From positions 1 through 62,823 of the forward strand of contig CAJTWM010000019.1 in assembly GCA_910579805.1 (NCBI GenBank): a stretch of DNA of 62,823 bases, given 5' to 3'. This document shows positions 53,673 to 62,823 of the stretch, piece by piece; the stretch's first letter is position 1, and each line of letters begins with the position of its first letter. Origin of the DNA: an uncultured Lachnospiraceae bacterium (GTDB taxonomy: Bacteria > Bacillota > Clostridia > Lachnospirales > Lachnospiraceae). A program made the translations under genes and the position numbers. The notes below the pieces were generated by a model. It searched no databases and was not told the origin of the DNA. It was given only the letters and a program-made list of their open reading frames with translations.

Positions 53673-56600
53673 ATGTCAGAAACAAAAAATGAAGTTTATC
53701 AACCGATGACATTTGATGCGATCAAGATCGGATTAGCATCACCTGAGAAGATCAGAGAATGGTCAAGGGGAGAGGTCACAAAACCTGAGACTATTAACTA
53801 CAGGACATTAAAACCGGAAAAAGACGGTCTTTTCTGTGAAAGGATTTTTGGTCCCAGCAAGGACTGGGAATGCCATTGCGGTAAATATAAAAAAATCAGA
53901 TATAAAGGCGTGATCTGCGACAGGTGCGGCGTTGAAGTAACGAAGGCGAATGTCCGCAGGGAGCGTATGGGACATATTGAGCTGGCTGCTCCGGTATCCC
54001 ATATTTGGTATTTCAAGGGGATTCCGAGCCGTATGGGTCTGATCCTCGACCTTTCTCCAAGGGTATTGGAGAAGGTATTGTATTTTGCTTCTTATATCGT
54101 ACTGGATAAAGGCGATTCCGGTTTAGAGTATAAACAGGTGTTATCCGAAAAAGAGTATCAGGACGCCAGAGAAACCTACGGAAATAAATTCCGCGTAGGT
54201 ATGGGGGCGGAAGCAATCAAGGAGCTGCTGGAAGCCATCGATCTGGAGACGGAAGCGGTAGAATTAAAGACCGGATTAAAAGAATCCACAGGCCAGAAGA
54301 GGGCAAGGATCATCAAACGTTTGGAGGTGGTAGAAGCGTTCCGCGGTTCGGGAAATAAACCGGAGTGGATGATCATGGATGTGATCCCGGTCATTCCGCC
54401 GGATCTGCGTCCTATGGTACAGCTTGACGGCGGACGTTTCGCTACTTCGGATTTAAACGATCTGTATAGAAGGATCATCAACAGAAATAACCGTCTGAAG
54501 AGGCTTTTGGAGTTAGGCGCGCCGGATATCATCGTGCGCAACGAAAAAAGAATGCTGCAGGAGGCAGTGGACGCCCTGATTGATAACGGCAGAAGGGGAA
54601 GGCCGGTAACGGGGCCCGGAAACCGTGCGCTAAAATCTCTTTCCGATATGTTAAAGGGGAAATCAGGACGTTTTCGCCAGAACCTTTTGGGAAAACGTGT
54701 GGATTATTCGGGACGTTCCGTTATTGTGGTAGGGCCGGAGCTTAAAATCTATCAGTGCGGCCTGCCTAAAGAAATGGCAATCGAGTTGTTTAAGCCTTTT
54801 GTAATGAAAGAGCTTGTTGCAAGGGGAATTTCCCAAAATATTAAAAATGCGAAGAAATTGGTGGAAAGACTGGATACGCAGGTATGGGACGTTTTGGAAG
54901 AAGTGATCAAAGAACATCCGGTTATGCTGAACCGTGCGCCCACTCTTCACAGACTCGGTATTCAGGCATTTGAACCGATCTTGGTAGAGGGTAAGGCAAT
55001 CAAACTGCATCCGCTTGTATGTACCGCGTTTAATGCGGACTTTGACGGCGACCAGATGGCGGTGCATCTTCCGCTTTCCGTAGAAGCGCAGGCAGAATGC
55101 CGTTTCCTCTTATTGTCGCCCAATAATCTGTTAAAACCTTCCGACGGCGGTCCGGTGGCCGTTCCTTCACAAGATATGGTGCTTGGTATTTATTACCTAA
55201 CACAGGAGCGTCCGGGTGCAAAAGGGGAAGGAAAATTCTTTAAAAATGTAAATGAGGCGATATTGGCTTATGAAAACGGCGTGATTACGCTGCATTCCAG
55301 AATTACCGTAAGGGTAAGCAAAGAAAAGGCTGACGGAGAGGTTGTTACCGGCAATGTGGAATCCACGTTGGGACGATTTATCTTCAACGAGATCCTTCCG
55401 CAGGATCTGGGCTTTATAGACAGGAAAGATCCGGAGAACTTCTTAAAGCTGGAAGTGGATTTCCATGTAGGCAAGAAAGGGCTGAAACAGATCCTTGAAA
55501 AAGTCATCAATACGCATGGGGCTTCTAAAACGGCGGAAGTGCTGGACGATATTAAGTCCACCGGTTATAAATATTCTACAAAGGCAGCCATGACCGTATC
55601 CATTTCCGATATGACGGTACCGGAGAAAAAGCCGGAAATGCTGAATGCGGCGCAGGCGACGGTAGATAAGATCTCGCAGAACTTCCGAAGAGGCCTGATC
55701 ACGGAAGAGGAAAGATACCGTGCGGTAGTAGAAACCTGGAACGAGACGGATAAAGAACTGACGGACACCCTGCTGGCAGGTTTGGATAAATATAACAACA
55801 TTTTCATGATGGCAGATTCCGGAGCCCGTGGTTCCAATCAGCAGATCAAACAGCTTGCCGGTATGCGTGGACTGATGGCAGATACGACGGGTAGGACGAT
55901 CGAACTTCCTATTAAATCCAATTTCCGTGAAGGATTGGACGTATTGGAATATTTCATGTCCGCTCACGGCGCGCGGAAAGGTCTTTCCGACACGGCGCTG
56001 CGTACAGCCGATTCCGGTTATCTGACAAGACGTATGGTAGACGTTTCACAGGAACTGATTATTCGTGAAATAGACTGCTGCGAGGGAAAAGATGAAATCC
56101 CGGGTATGACTGTCAGAGCGTTTATGGACGGTAAGGAAACGATCGAAAACTTAAAAGACAGGATCAACGGACGGTTTTCCTGTGAAGAGATCAAAGACCG
56201 CGACGGTAACGTGATCGTAAAGAAAAATCACATGATCACACCGAGCCGTGCCGAAAGGATTCTCAGCATAGGCGTAAACGAGAAAGGCGAACCGATCGAA
56301 GAAGTGAAGATCCGTACCATTCTTGGATGCCGTTCCCATAACGGGATCTGCGCAAAATGCTACGGCGCCAATATGGCGACGGGCGAAGCGGTGCAGGTCG
56401 GCGAAGCGGTAGGTATCATTGCGGCGCAGTCCATCGGTGAGCCGGGTACACAGCTTACCATGCGTACTTTCCATACGGGCGGCGTTGCCGGCGACGATAT
56501 TACACAGGGTCTTCCCCGTGTAGAGGAGCTTTTTGAGGCAAGAAAACCGAAAGGTCTCGCTATTATTGCAGAATTTGGCGGGGTTGCCGCGATTAAGGAT

Positions 56601-57437
56601 ACGAAGAAAAAGCGTGAAGTCATTATCACCAATCATGAAACGGGAGAATCCAAGGCATATCTGATTCCTTACGGATCCCGTATCAAGATCATGGACGGCG
56701 CAGTGCTTGAGGCGGGCGACGAACTGACAGAAGGCAGCGTAAATCCCCATGATCTGTTAAAGATCAAAGGAATCCGTGCAGTTCAGGATTACATGATCAG
56801 AGAGGTGCAGAGGGTATACCGTTTGCAGGGTGTTGATATCAGCGATAAGCATATTGAAGTGATCGTGCGTCAGATGCTTAAAAAAGTCCGTATTGAAAAT
56901 AACGGAGATACGGAGTTCCTGCCGGGTACGTTGGTTGACGTACTGGAATATGAAGATATGAACGAACAGTTGATTGCAGAAGGAAAAGAGCCGGCGGAGG
57001 GCAAGCAGGTCATGCTTGGTATTACGAAAGCGGCGCTCGCAACAAATTCCTTCCTTTCCGCAGCTTCTTTCCAAGAGACGACGAAAGTGCTTACGGAGGC
57101 GGCGATCAAGGGAAAAGTCGATCCGCTGATCGGACTGAAAGAAAACGTGATCATCGGTAAGCTGATTCCTGCAGGAACCGGTATGAAGAGATATCGGAAT
57201 GTAAGGCTGGATACGGACGATAAAATAATGAGCAATTTATCTTTGGAAGATGAAATTTCCTTTGGCGAGGAGTCGGATCTGATCGAGATGACGGAAACGG
57301 ACGACGATCTGTTGGATGAAATCGACGAGACGGATGAGTTTGACGTAGATGAAATGGATGAGTTTGACGATCTGGACGACGAAGGAATCGGCGAGGAAGA
57401 ATTAGAAGCAGAGGAAATCGGATCTGTGGAAGAATAG
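53673..57437 (+). CDS. rpoC: RNA polymerase subunit beta'
   Basis: A 1254-residue catalytic subunit. The N-terminal zinc site ('CHCGKYKKIRYKGVICDRCG'), the active-site 'FNADFDGDQMAVHLPLS', and the second zinc site ('CRSHNGICAKCYG') are visible. The tail is extremely acidic (about the last 50 residues), matching the acidic tail of RpoB. AAGGAG 9 nt upstream selects ATG 53673 over an in-frame ATG at 53643. Confidence 0.99.
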   Translation: MSETKNEVYQPMTFDAIKIGLASPEKIREWSRGEVTKPETINYRTLKPEKDGLFCERIFGPSKDWECHCGKYKKIRYKGVICDRCGVEVTKANVRRERMGHIELAAPVSHIWYFKGIPSRMGLILDLSPRVLEKVLYFASYIVLDKGDSGLEYKQVLSEKEYQDARETYGNKFRVGMGAEAIKELLEAIDLETEAVELKTGLKESTGQKRARIIKRLEVVEAFRGSGNKPEWMIMDVIPVIPPDLRPMVQLDGGRFATSDLNDLYRRIINRNNRLKRLLELGAPDIIVRNEKRMLQEAVDALIDNGRRGRPVTGPGNRALKSLSDMLKGKSGRFRQNLLGKRVDYSGRSVIVVGPELKIYQCGLPKEMAIELFKPFVMKELVARGISQNIKNAKKLVERLDTQVWDVLEEVIKEHPVMLNRAPTLHRLGIQAFEPILVEGKAIKLHPLVCTAFNADFDGDQMAVHLPLSVEAQAECRFLLLSPNNLLKPSDGGPVAVPSQDMVLGIYYLTQERPGAKGEGKFFKNVNEAILAYENGVITLHSRITVRVSKEKADGEVVTGNVESTLGRFIFNEILPQDLGFIDRKDPENFLKLEVDFHVGKKGLKQILEKVINTHGASKTAEVLDDIKSTGYKYSTKAAMTVSISDMTVPEKKPEMLNAAQATVDKISQNFRRGLITEEERYRAVVETWNETDKELTDTLLAGLDKYNNIFMMADSGARGSNQQIKQLAGMRGLMADTTGRTIELPIKSNFREGLDVLEYFMSAHGARKGLSDTALRTADSGYLTRRMVDVSQELIIREIDCCEGKDEIPGMTVRAFMDGKETIENLKDRINGRFSCEEIKDRDGNVIVKKNHMITPSRAERILSIGVNEKGEPIEEVKIRTILGCRSHNGICAKCYGANMATGEAVQVGEAVGIIAAQSIGEPGTQLTMRTFHTGGVAGDDITQGLPRVEELFEARKPKGLAIIAEFGGVAAIKDTKKKREVIITNHETGESKAYLIPYGSRIKIMDGAVLEAGDELTEGSVNPHDLLKIKGIRAVQDYMIREVQRVYRLQGVDISDKHIEVIVRQMLKKVRIENNGDTEFLPGTLVDVLEYEDMNEQLIAEGKEPAEGKQVMLGITKAALATNSFLSAASFQETTKVLTEAAIKGKVDPLIGLKENVIIGKLIPAGTGMKRYRNVRLDTDDKIMSNLSLEDEISFGEESDLIEMTETDDDLLDEIDETDEFDVDEMDEFDDLDDEGIGEEELEAEEIGSVEE

Positions 57438-57504
57438 ATTGGAAAATCAAAGATTTTACAACTTTCTATTTAAGCAGTATCGCAAGCAGGCTTGCGACAT
57501 GCAT

Positions 57505-57631
57505 GGGATTAACGTGAAATTGGAAATTTCACAATCCTGATTTGCATGCCTGCTAAAGCAGGCAGATGGGAGTTAACGTGAAATTGGAAATTTCGCGATC
57601 CTGATTTGTATGTCTGCTAAAGCAGGCGGAT
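57505..57631 (+). repeat. Tandem copies of the dispersed hairpin repeat
   Basis: Two 63-64-nt units (57505-57567 and 57568-57631), each reading GGGA-TTAACGTGAAATTGG, a TCCTGATTTG spacer, then a CTGC-TAAA-GCAG hairpin and GGCAGAT. A degenerate partial copy precedes them (57484-57504). The GTGAAATT/AATTTCAC segments form an outer stem. Related copies lie at 13083, 37063-37280 and 59077. Confidence 0.82.
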
Positions 57632-57648
57632 GGGAGAGAAAGTAAAGG

Positions 57649-57676
57649 GCGGCTCTGGAAATGAGAGCCGCTTTTT
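57649..57676 (+). terminator. Intrinsic terminator after rpoC
   Basis: GCGGCTCT (57649-57656) pairs with AGAGCCGC (57664-57671), loop GGAAATG, followed by TTTTT. Confidence 0.93.
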
Positions 57677-57745
57677 GCATTGCATAGTAAGATCGGAGAG
57701 GCAAAATCTGACGAAAACCTGACGGAAAACTTGAAAAAATATATA

Positions 57746-57774
57746 TTGACAATGATTTCGAGAAAACGTATAAT
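57746..57774 (+). promoter_or_regulatory. Consensus SigA promoter for rpsL-rpsG-fusA
   Basis: TTGACA (57746-57751), 17-nt spacer, TATAAT (57769-57774), a perfect consensus match. The leader to rpsL is about 55 nt. Confidence 0.92.
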
Positions 57775-57835
57775 AACGTAGTGTGCGAATAAAAGGCACA
57801 TATTGGATTATTTTAATAACAGGAGGTGAATCAGA

Positions 57836-58255
57836 ATGCCAACATTTAACCAGTTAGTAAGAAAAGGACGTCAAACATCTGTAAAGAAGTCTACAGCACC
57901 GGCTCTTCAGAGAGGATACAATTCTCTTCATAAGAAACCTACAAATACTTCTGCACCGCAGAAAAGAGGTGTTTGTACCGCTGTTAAAACAGCTACTCCT
58001 AAAAAACCTAACTCAGCTCTTAGAAAGATCGCCAGAGTTCGTCTTTCTAACGGAATCGAAGTAACAAGCTATATTCCGGGTGAAGGCCATAACTTACAGG
58101 AGCACAGCGTTGTTCTTATCCGTGGCGGAAGGGTAAAGGACTTACCGGGTACCAGATACCACATTATCCGTGGTACATTGGATACGGCAGGAGTTGCTAA
58201 CAGAAAACAGGCTCGTTCCAAATACGGCGCTAAGAGACCGAAGGCATCTAAATAA
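57836..58255 (+). CDS. rpsL: 30S ribosomal protein S12
   Basis: A 139-residue decoding-centre protein. 'MPTFNQLVRKGRQ', 'TPKKPNSALRKIARVRL' with the lysine that corresponds to the streptomycin-determining position, and 'GRVKDLPGTRYHIIRG' are canonical and unmutated. AGGAGGTG lies 8 nt upstream. It opens the str-type group. Confidence 0.99.
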   Translation: MPTFNQLVRKGRQTSVKKSTAPALQRGYNSLHKKPTNTSAPQKRGVCTAVKTATPKKPNSALRKIARVRLSNGIEVTSYIPGEGHNLQEHSVVLIRGGRVKDLPGTRYHIIRGTLDTAGVANRKQARSKYGAKRPKASK

Positions 58256-58581
58256 GGCATTTTCGGATCTATGAAAAATCTTTGATTTTTCCAATCACGT
58301 ATTTTGGGTTTTATCATTGCAAGGGTCGTATCTGACGACGATTGCAAGACTTGAATACGGCGATTTAGTACCACAAATAAAAACTAATTTTCAGTGTTGG
58401 GATTCTGATAGTAATAAATAGATCGAAGTTCTATTATATGATACGCAGATATACCGCACGAGCACAAGTATTAGTTGGTGTCATCGTTGTTTTACGGACA
58501 CCGTGCACATTGTGAGTACCGAGGATTTATTCACGCAATAATATAGTTATGTTATTGCCAATTAATAAGGAGGGAAGAACC
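58256..58581 (+). other. Long rpsL-rpsG spacer with hairpins
   Basis: 326 nt without a gene. It holds GAAAAATC-TTTG-ATTTTTC-like pairing near 58272-58291, a GTCGT/ACGAC hairpin near 58328-58342, and GGTGTC with GACACC around a CGT/ACG inner stem near 58476-58501. No clear terminator or promoter was found. In enteric bacteria S7 binds the equivalent spacer, but no such site can be identified here. Confidence 0.5.
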
Positions 58582-59052
58582 GTGCCACGTAAAGGACATA
58601 TCCAAAAAAGAGATGTATTAGCAGATCCTTTATACAATAACAAGGTTGTCACAAAGTTGATCAACAACGTTATGCTTGATGGTAAAAAGGGCGTAGCGCA
58701 GAAGATTGTATACGGAGCATTTGCTACTGTAGAAGAAAAAGCCGGTAAACCGGCGCTTGACGTTTTTGAGGAGGCAATGAACAATATCATGCCTGTTCTT
58801 GAAGTTAAGGCAAGACGTATCGGTGGTGCAACTTATCAGGTTCCTATCGAGGTAAGACCGGACAGACGTCAGGCGTTAGGACTCCGTTGGTTAGTTATGT
58901 TTTCTCGTAAGAGAGGCGAAAAGACCATGGAGGCCAGACTTGCCAATGAGATTTTGGACGCTGCAAACAATACGGGTGCAGCAGTAAAAAGAAAAGAAGA
59001 TATGCACAAAATGGCAGAAGCAAACAAGGCGTTTGCACATTACAGATTCTAA
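58582..59052 (+). CDS. rpsG: 30S ribosomal protein S7
   Basis: A 156-residue primary binding protein of the small-subunit head, exactly the usual length from GTG 58582 ('MPRKGHIQKRDVLADPLYN'). AAGGAGGG lies about 8 nt upstream; an open frame from 58549 is not the start. 'RRIGGATYQVPIEVRPDRRQ' and 'HKMAEANKAFAHYRF' are canonical. Confidence 0.98.
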   Translation: MPRKGHIQKRDVLADPLYNNKVVTKLINNVMLDGKKGVAQKIVYGAFATVEEKAGKPALDVFEEAMNNIMPVLEVKARRIGGATYQVPIEVRPDRRQALGLRWLVMFSRKRGEKTMEARLANEILDAANNTGAAVKRKEDMHKMAEANKAFAHYRF

Positions 59053-59076
59053 TACGGAATCGGACATTTCCGATAC

Positions 59077-59119
59077 CGGTTTGTATATCTGCAAAGGCGG
59101 GTATGTGGGAACCGGTATA
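59077..59119 (+). repeat. Diverged copy of the dispersed hairpin repeat
   Basis: ATACCGGTT and AACCGGTAT form a perfect 9-bp outer stem around TTTGTATATCTGCAAAGGCG and GGTATGTGGGA. The layout is that of the repeats after rpoC, but the stem sequence differs. It sits between rpsG and fusA. A second hairpin GGAAAT/ATTTCC follows near 59178-59195. Confidence 0.65.
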
Positions 59120-59261
59120 AAAAGAATTGTAATAAGGGAAAATGCCCAGTATAGCGAATTTTATATATCATGCGAGGAAATCAGGAATTTCCTGTTGGCA
59201 GGGTAAGAAATTATTTTGTACTGTTGGATTTGCTTTATAAAAAAACAGGAGGTAAAAGATC

Positions 59262-61379
59262 TTGGCTGGAAGAGAATATCCATTAGACAGAACTAGAAAT
59301 ATCGGTATTATGGCTCATATTGATGCAGGTAAGACCACATTGACAGAGCGTATTCTCTATTATACCGGTGTTAACTATAAGATCGGCGATACTCATGAAG
59401 GTACTGCGACCATGGACTGGATGGAGCAGGAACAGGAAAGAGGTATCACGATCACATCTGCTGCTACTACCTGCCACTGGACTTTGGAAGAAAACTGTAA
59501 GCCGAAGCCGGGCGCTTTAGAGCATCGTATCAATATTATTGATACACCCGGTCACGTTGACTTTACGGTTGAAGTTGAACGTTCACTCCGTGTACTTGAC
59601 GGCGCTGTCGGTGTCTTTTGTGCAAAGGGCGGCGTAGAACCCCAGTCCGAAAACGTGTGGCGTCAGGCAGACACCTATAACGTACCTAGAATGGCATTCA
59701 TCAATAAGATGGATATCTTAGGTGCAAACTTCTATGGTGCAGTAGACCAGATAAAGACCAGATTAGGTAAAAATGCGATCATACTTCAGTTGCCGATCGG
59801 TAAAGAAGATGATTTTAAAGGTATCGTTGACTTATTTGAAATGAAAGCTTATATCTACAATGACGATAAGGGCGATGATATTTCCATTACAGATATTCCG
59901 GACGATATAAAGGACGACGCGGAATTGTACCGGGCCGAATTGATCGAAAAGATCTGTGAATTGGACGATGATTTGACAATGATGTATTTGGAGGGTGAAG
60001 AACCTTCCGTAGAGCAGCTTAAAGCGGCTCTTAGAAAAGGGACCTGTGAATGTACTGCAGTTCCCGTATGCTGCGGATCTGCTTATAGAAATAAAGGCGT
60101 TCAGAAGCTTCTGGATGCAATTTTAGAGTATATGCCGGCGCCGACGGACATTCCTTCTATCAAGGGTGTTGATTTGGACGGCAATGAAGTAGAGAGGCAT
60201 TCTTCAGACGAAGAACCGTTTTCTGCACTTGCATTTAAGATCATGGCTGACCCGTTTGTCGGTAAGCTTGCATTCTTCCGTGTATATTCGGGAAGCGTAA
60301 ATTCAGGTTCTTATGTACTGAATGCAACAAAAGATAAGAAAGAGCGTGTTGGACGTATCCTGCAGATGCATGCCAATAAGCGTCAGGAACTTGATAAAGT
60401 ATATTCCGGTGATATTGCGGCTGCAGTAGGATTTAAATTTACGACTACCGGCGATACAATCTGTGACGATCAGCATCCGGTAATCTTGGAGTCCATGGAA
60501 TTCCCCGAGCCGGTTATCGAGCTTGCTATCGAGCCGAAGACGAAAGCAGGACAGGGCAAGATGGGTGAAGCTTTGGCAAAACTTGCAGAAGAGGATCCTA
60601 CTTTCCGTGCGCATACGAATCAGGAAACAGGGCAGACCATCATCGCAGGTATGGGCGAGCTGCATCTTGAGATCATTGTGGACAGACTTTTGCGCGAATT
60701 TAAAGTAGAAGCAAACGTAGGCGCGCCTCAGGTTGCGTATAAGGAAGCAATTACAAAAGCAGTGGAAGTGGACAGCAAGTATGCGAAACAGTCCGGTGGA
60801 CGTGGACAGTATGGCCATTGTAAAGTTAAATTCGAACCTATGGATCCGAACGGTGAAGAATTGTATAAATTTGAGTCTACCGTTGTCGGCGGTGCAATTC
60901 CGAAGGAATATATCCCGGCAGTCGGGGAAGGTATCGAAGAGGCGACAAAAGCAGGTATCCTTGGCGGATTCCCGGTTGTAGGCGTATATGCGAACGTATA
61001 TGACGGTTCCTACCATGAAGTCGATTCTTCCGAAATGGCATTCCACATTGCAGGTTCTTTGGCATTCAAAGAGGCAATGCAGAAAGCAGCGCCGGTATTG
61101 ATGGAGCCTATCATGAAGGTAGAAGTAACGATGCCGGAAGAGTATATGGGCGACGTAATTGGCGATATTAACTCCCGCCGCGGACGTATCGAAGGTATGG
61201 ACGACATCGGAGGCGGTAAGATGGTAAGAGCGTTTGTCCCGCTTTCGGAAATGTTCGGTTATTCCACTGATTTACGTTCCAAAACACAGGGACGCGGTAA
61301 CTACTCCATGTTCTTTGAAAAATACGAGCAGGTACCGAAGAACGTTCAGGAAAAAGTGTTGGCGGCTAAAACGAAATAG
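59262..61379 (+). CDS. fusA: Elongation factor G
   Basis: A 705-residue translational GTPase. G1 'GIMAHIDAGKTTLTERIL', G3 'DTPGHVDFTVEVERSL' and G4 'NKMD' are intact, followed by 'GGRGQYGHCKVKFEP' of domain IV. The start codon is TTG 59262, preceded by AGGAGGT at 8 nt. The length is normal. Another promoter downstream separates it from tuf. Confidence 0.98.
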   Translation: MAGREYPLDRTRNIGIMAHIDAGKTTLTERILYYTGVNYKIGDTHEGTATMDWMEQEQERGITITSAATTCHWTLEENCKPKPGALEHRINIIDTPGHVDFTVEVERSLRVLDGAVGVFCAKGGVEPQSENVWRQADTYNVPRMAFINKMDILGANFYGAVDQIKTRLGKNAIILQLPIGKEDDFKGIVDLFEMKAYIYNDDKGDDISITDIPDDIKDDAELYRAELIEKICELDDDLTMMYLEGEEPSVEQLKAALRKGTCECTAVPVCCGSAYRNKGVQKLLDAILEYMPAPTDIPSIKGVDLDGNEVERHSSDEEPFSALAFKIMADPFVGKLAFFRVYSGSVNSGSYVLNATKDKKERVGRILQMHANKRQELDKVYSGDIAAAVGFKFTTTGDTICDDQHPVILESMEFPEPVIELAIEPKTKAGQGKMGEALAKLAEEDPTFRAHTNQETGQTIIAGMGELHLEIIVDRLLREFKVEANVGAPQVAYKEAITKAVEVDSKYAKQSGGRGQYGHCKVKFEPMDPNGEELYKFESTVVGGAIPKEYIPAVGEGIEEATKAGILGGFPVVGVYANVYDGSYHEVDSSEMAFHIAGSLAFKEAMQKAAPVLMEPIMKVEVTMPEEYMGDVIGDINSRRGRIEGMDDIGGGKMVRAFVPLSEMFGYSTDLRSKTQGRGNYSMFFEKYEQVPKNVQEKVLAAKTK

Positions 61380-61437
61380 GACGCAGTAAAAAACGGGCAG
61401 GAAAGCCTGATAAATTTCATTCTTCGCGAATTAGTGC

Positions 61438-61466
61438 TTGAAAATATTGGCTGTTTTTAATATAAT
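61438..61466 (+). promoter_or_regulatory. SigA promoter for tuf
   Basis: TTGAAA (61438-61443), 17-nt spacer, TATAAT (61461-61466), about 65 nt before tuf. It allows tuf expression independent of the str-type operon. Confidence 0.86.
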
Positions 61467-61530
61467 GAGAAATAGCCGAGTAACTAAAAATATAATCATT
61501 TTATTAGGAAAATAAGGAGGACTTTTCAAA

Positions 61531-62718
61531 ATGGCAAAAGCTAAATTTGAAAGAACGAAACCGCATTGTAACATTGGTACCATTGGTCACGTTGATCATG
61601 GTAAAACAACATTAACGGCAGCGATTACAAAAGTACTTGCTGCAAGAGTTGCTGGTAATACAGCTACAGATTTTGAAAACATTGATAAGGCTCCGGAAGA
61701 GAGAGAGCGTGGTATCACAATTTCTACCGCACACGTTGAGTATGAGACAGACAAGAGACATTATGCACACGTTGACTGCCCCGGACATGCTGACTACGTT
61801 AAGAACATGATCACTGGTGCAGCTCAGATGGATGGCGCTATCTTAGTAGTTGCTGCTACTGACGGCGTTATGGCTCAGACAAAAGAGCACATCCTTCTTT
61901 CCCGTCAGGTAGGCGTTCCTTATATCGTTGTATTCATGAACAAATGTGATATGGTAGACGATCCGGAATTACTTGAATTAGTAGAAATGGAAATCACAGA
62001 TCAGTTAGCAGAGTATGAATTTAATGATTGCCCGATTATTCAGGGTTCTGCATTAAAAGCTCTTGAAGATCCTAACTGTGAGTGGGGCGACAAGATCATG
62101 GAATTAATGGATGCAGTAGACAGCCATATTCCGGATCCTCAGCGTGCTACGGATCAGCCGTTCCTTATGCCTGTAGAGGACGTATTCTCTATCACAGGAC
62201 GTGGTACGGTTGCTACAGGTAGAGTAGAGCGTGGTGTTCTTCATGTATCCGAAGAAGTTGAAATTATCGGTATCAAAGAAGAAACACAGAAATCTGTTGT
62301 AACAGGTATCGAAATGTTCCGTAAACTTCTTGACGAAGCACAGGCTGGTGATAACATCGGTGCATTACTTCGTGGTATCCAGAGAACAGACATCGAAAGA
62401 GGTCAGGTTCTTGCAAAACCGGGTTCAGTAACATGCCATACAAAGTTTACTGCACAGGTTTACGTTTTAACAAAAGATGAAGGTGGACGTCATACTCCGT
62501 TCTTCAACAACTACAGACCTCAGTTCTATTTCAGAACAACGGACGTAACAGGCGTTTGTAACTTACCGGCTGGTACAGAGATGTGTATGCCTGGCGATAA
62601 TGTAGAGATGTCAATCGAACTGATTCATCCGATCGCTATGGAACAGGGTCTTACGTTTGCTATTCGTGAGGGCGGACGTACAGTAGGTTCTGGTAGGGTT
62701 GCTACTATCATTGAGTAA
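61531..62718 (+). CDS. tuf: Elongation factor Tu
   Basis: A 395-residue GTPase delivering aminoacyl-tRNA to the ribosome. 'GTIGHVDHGKTTLTAAIT', 'DCPGHADYVKNMITGAAQMD' and 'MNKCDMVDD' are intact, with the C-terminal 'FAIREGGRTVGSGRVATIIE'. AAGGAGG lies 8 nt upstream. It is followed by a strong terminator. Confidence 0.99.
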   Translation: MAKAKFERTKPHCNIGTIGHVDHGKTTLTAAITKVLAARVAGNTATDFENIDKAPEERERGITISTAHVEYETDKRHYAHVDCPGHADYVKNMITGAAQMDGAILVVAATDGVMAQTKEHILLSRQVGVPYIVVFMNKCDMVDDPELLELVEMEITDQLAEYEFNDCPIIQGSALKALEDPNCEWGDKIMELMDAVDSHIPDPQRATDQPFLMPVEDVFSITGRGTVATGRVERGVLHVSEEVEIIGIKEETQKSVVTGIEMFRKLLDEAQAGDNIGALLRGIQRTDIERGQVLAKPGSVTCHTKFTAQVYVLTKDEGGRHTPFFNNYRPQFYFRTTDVTGVCNLPAGTEMCMPGDNVEMSIELIHPIAMEQGLTFAIREGGRTVGSGRVATIIE

Positions 62719-62741
62719 TTAGTAAAAAGCTAGATTTTATG

Positions 62742-62772
62742 GGGCTTTCCGAGAAATCGGGAAGCCCTTTTT
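62742..62772 (+). terminator. Intrinsic terminator after tuf
   Basis: An 11-bp stem with G-T pair (62742-62752 with 62757-62767) has a GAAA loop and is followed by TTTTT. Nothing further was recognised up to the window end. Confidence 0.93.
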
Positions 62773-62823
62773 AGAACTTTGCAACAGTGAAAATGTGTAA
62801 AACGGTGCCGTAAAGTAGAGATT

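Overview
The window looks like chromosomal DNA of a motile, low-to-mid-GC Gram-positive bacterium of class Clostridia, most likely a Lachnospiraceae member. This is inferred from the flagellin and ribosomal protein sequences, the strong AGGAGG ribosome binding sites, an L10 leader and the gene order; no database search was possible.

Region 1 (1-38735) is a large flagellin-modification island. It opens with the 3' end of a flagellin gene and its terminator and closes with a divergent fliD-like gene that has a SigD-type promoter. Between them lie seven CgeB/DUF3880-type glycosyltransferases, several family-2 glycosyltransferases, two 575-residue TPR-GT2-methyltransferase proteins, a methyltransferase/GT-D fusion, a Maf-type flagellin glycosyltransferase, a FliB-type flagellin lysine methylase, and a UDP-galactopyranose mutase next to a GT2 enzyme. 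In the middle (about 10.2-18.6 kb) sits a phosphonate module: PEP mutase with an N-terminal nucleotidyltransferase domain, phosphonopyruvate decarboxylase, a second nucleotidyltransferase, two dehydrogenases and a metallophosphoesterase. It is bracketed by two LicD-type transferases on the opposite strand. No aminoethylphosphonate transaminase is visible. The simplest reading is that flagellin, or a glycan on it, carries a nucleotide-activated phosphonate added by LicD enzymes. A stand-alone carboxyltransferase gene and a probable MITE lie near the end of the island.

Region 2 (38.9-62.8 kb) is the core information-processing block: rpmG-secE-nusG, rplK-rplA, rplJ-rplL with an L10 leader and attenuator, rpoB-rpoC, rpsL-rpsG-fusA and tuf, each group with recognisable SigA promoters and terminators. 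It is interrupted twice. A CapA-like gene (apparently leaderless) and a heptad-repeat coiled-coil gene sit between rplA and rplJ. A membrane-anchored protein resembling a free protease propeptide and a large secreted subtilisin sit between rplL and rpoB.

A small dispersed hairpin repeat (core TGCCTGC-loop-GCAGGCA followed by GATGGGA) recurs after rpoC, after rpsG, near 37.1 kb (split by the MITE) and inside the 3' end of the epimerase gene in the phosphonate operon. No rRNA, tRNA, CRISPR array, prophage or intact insertion sequence was seen.
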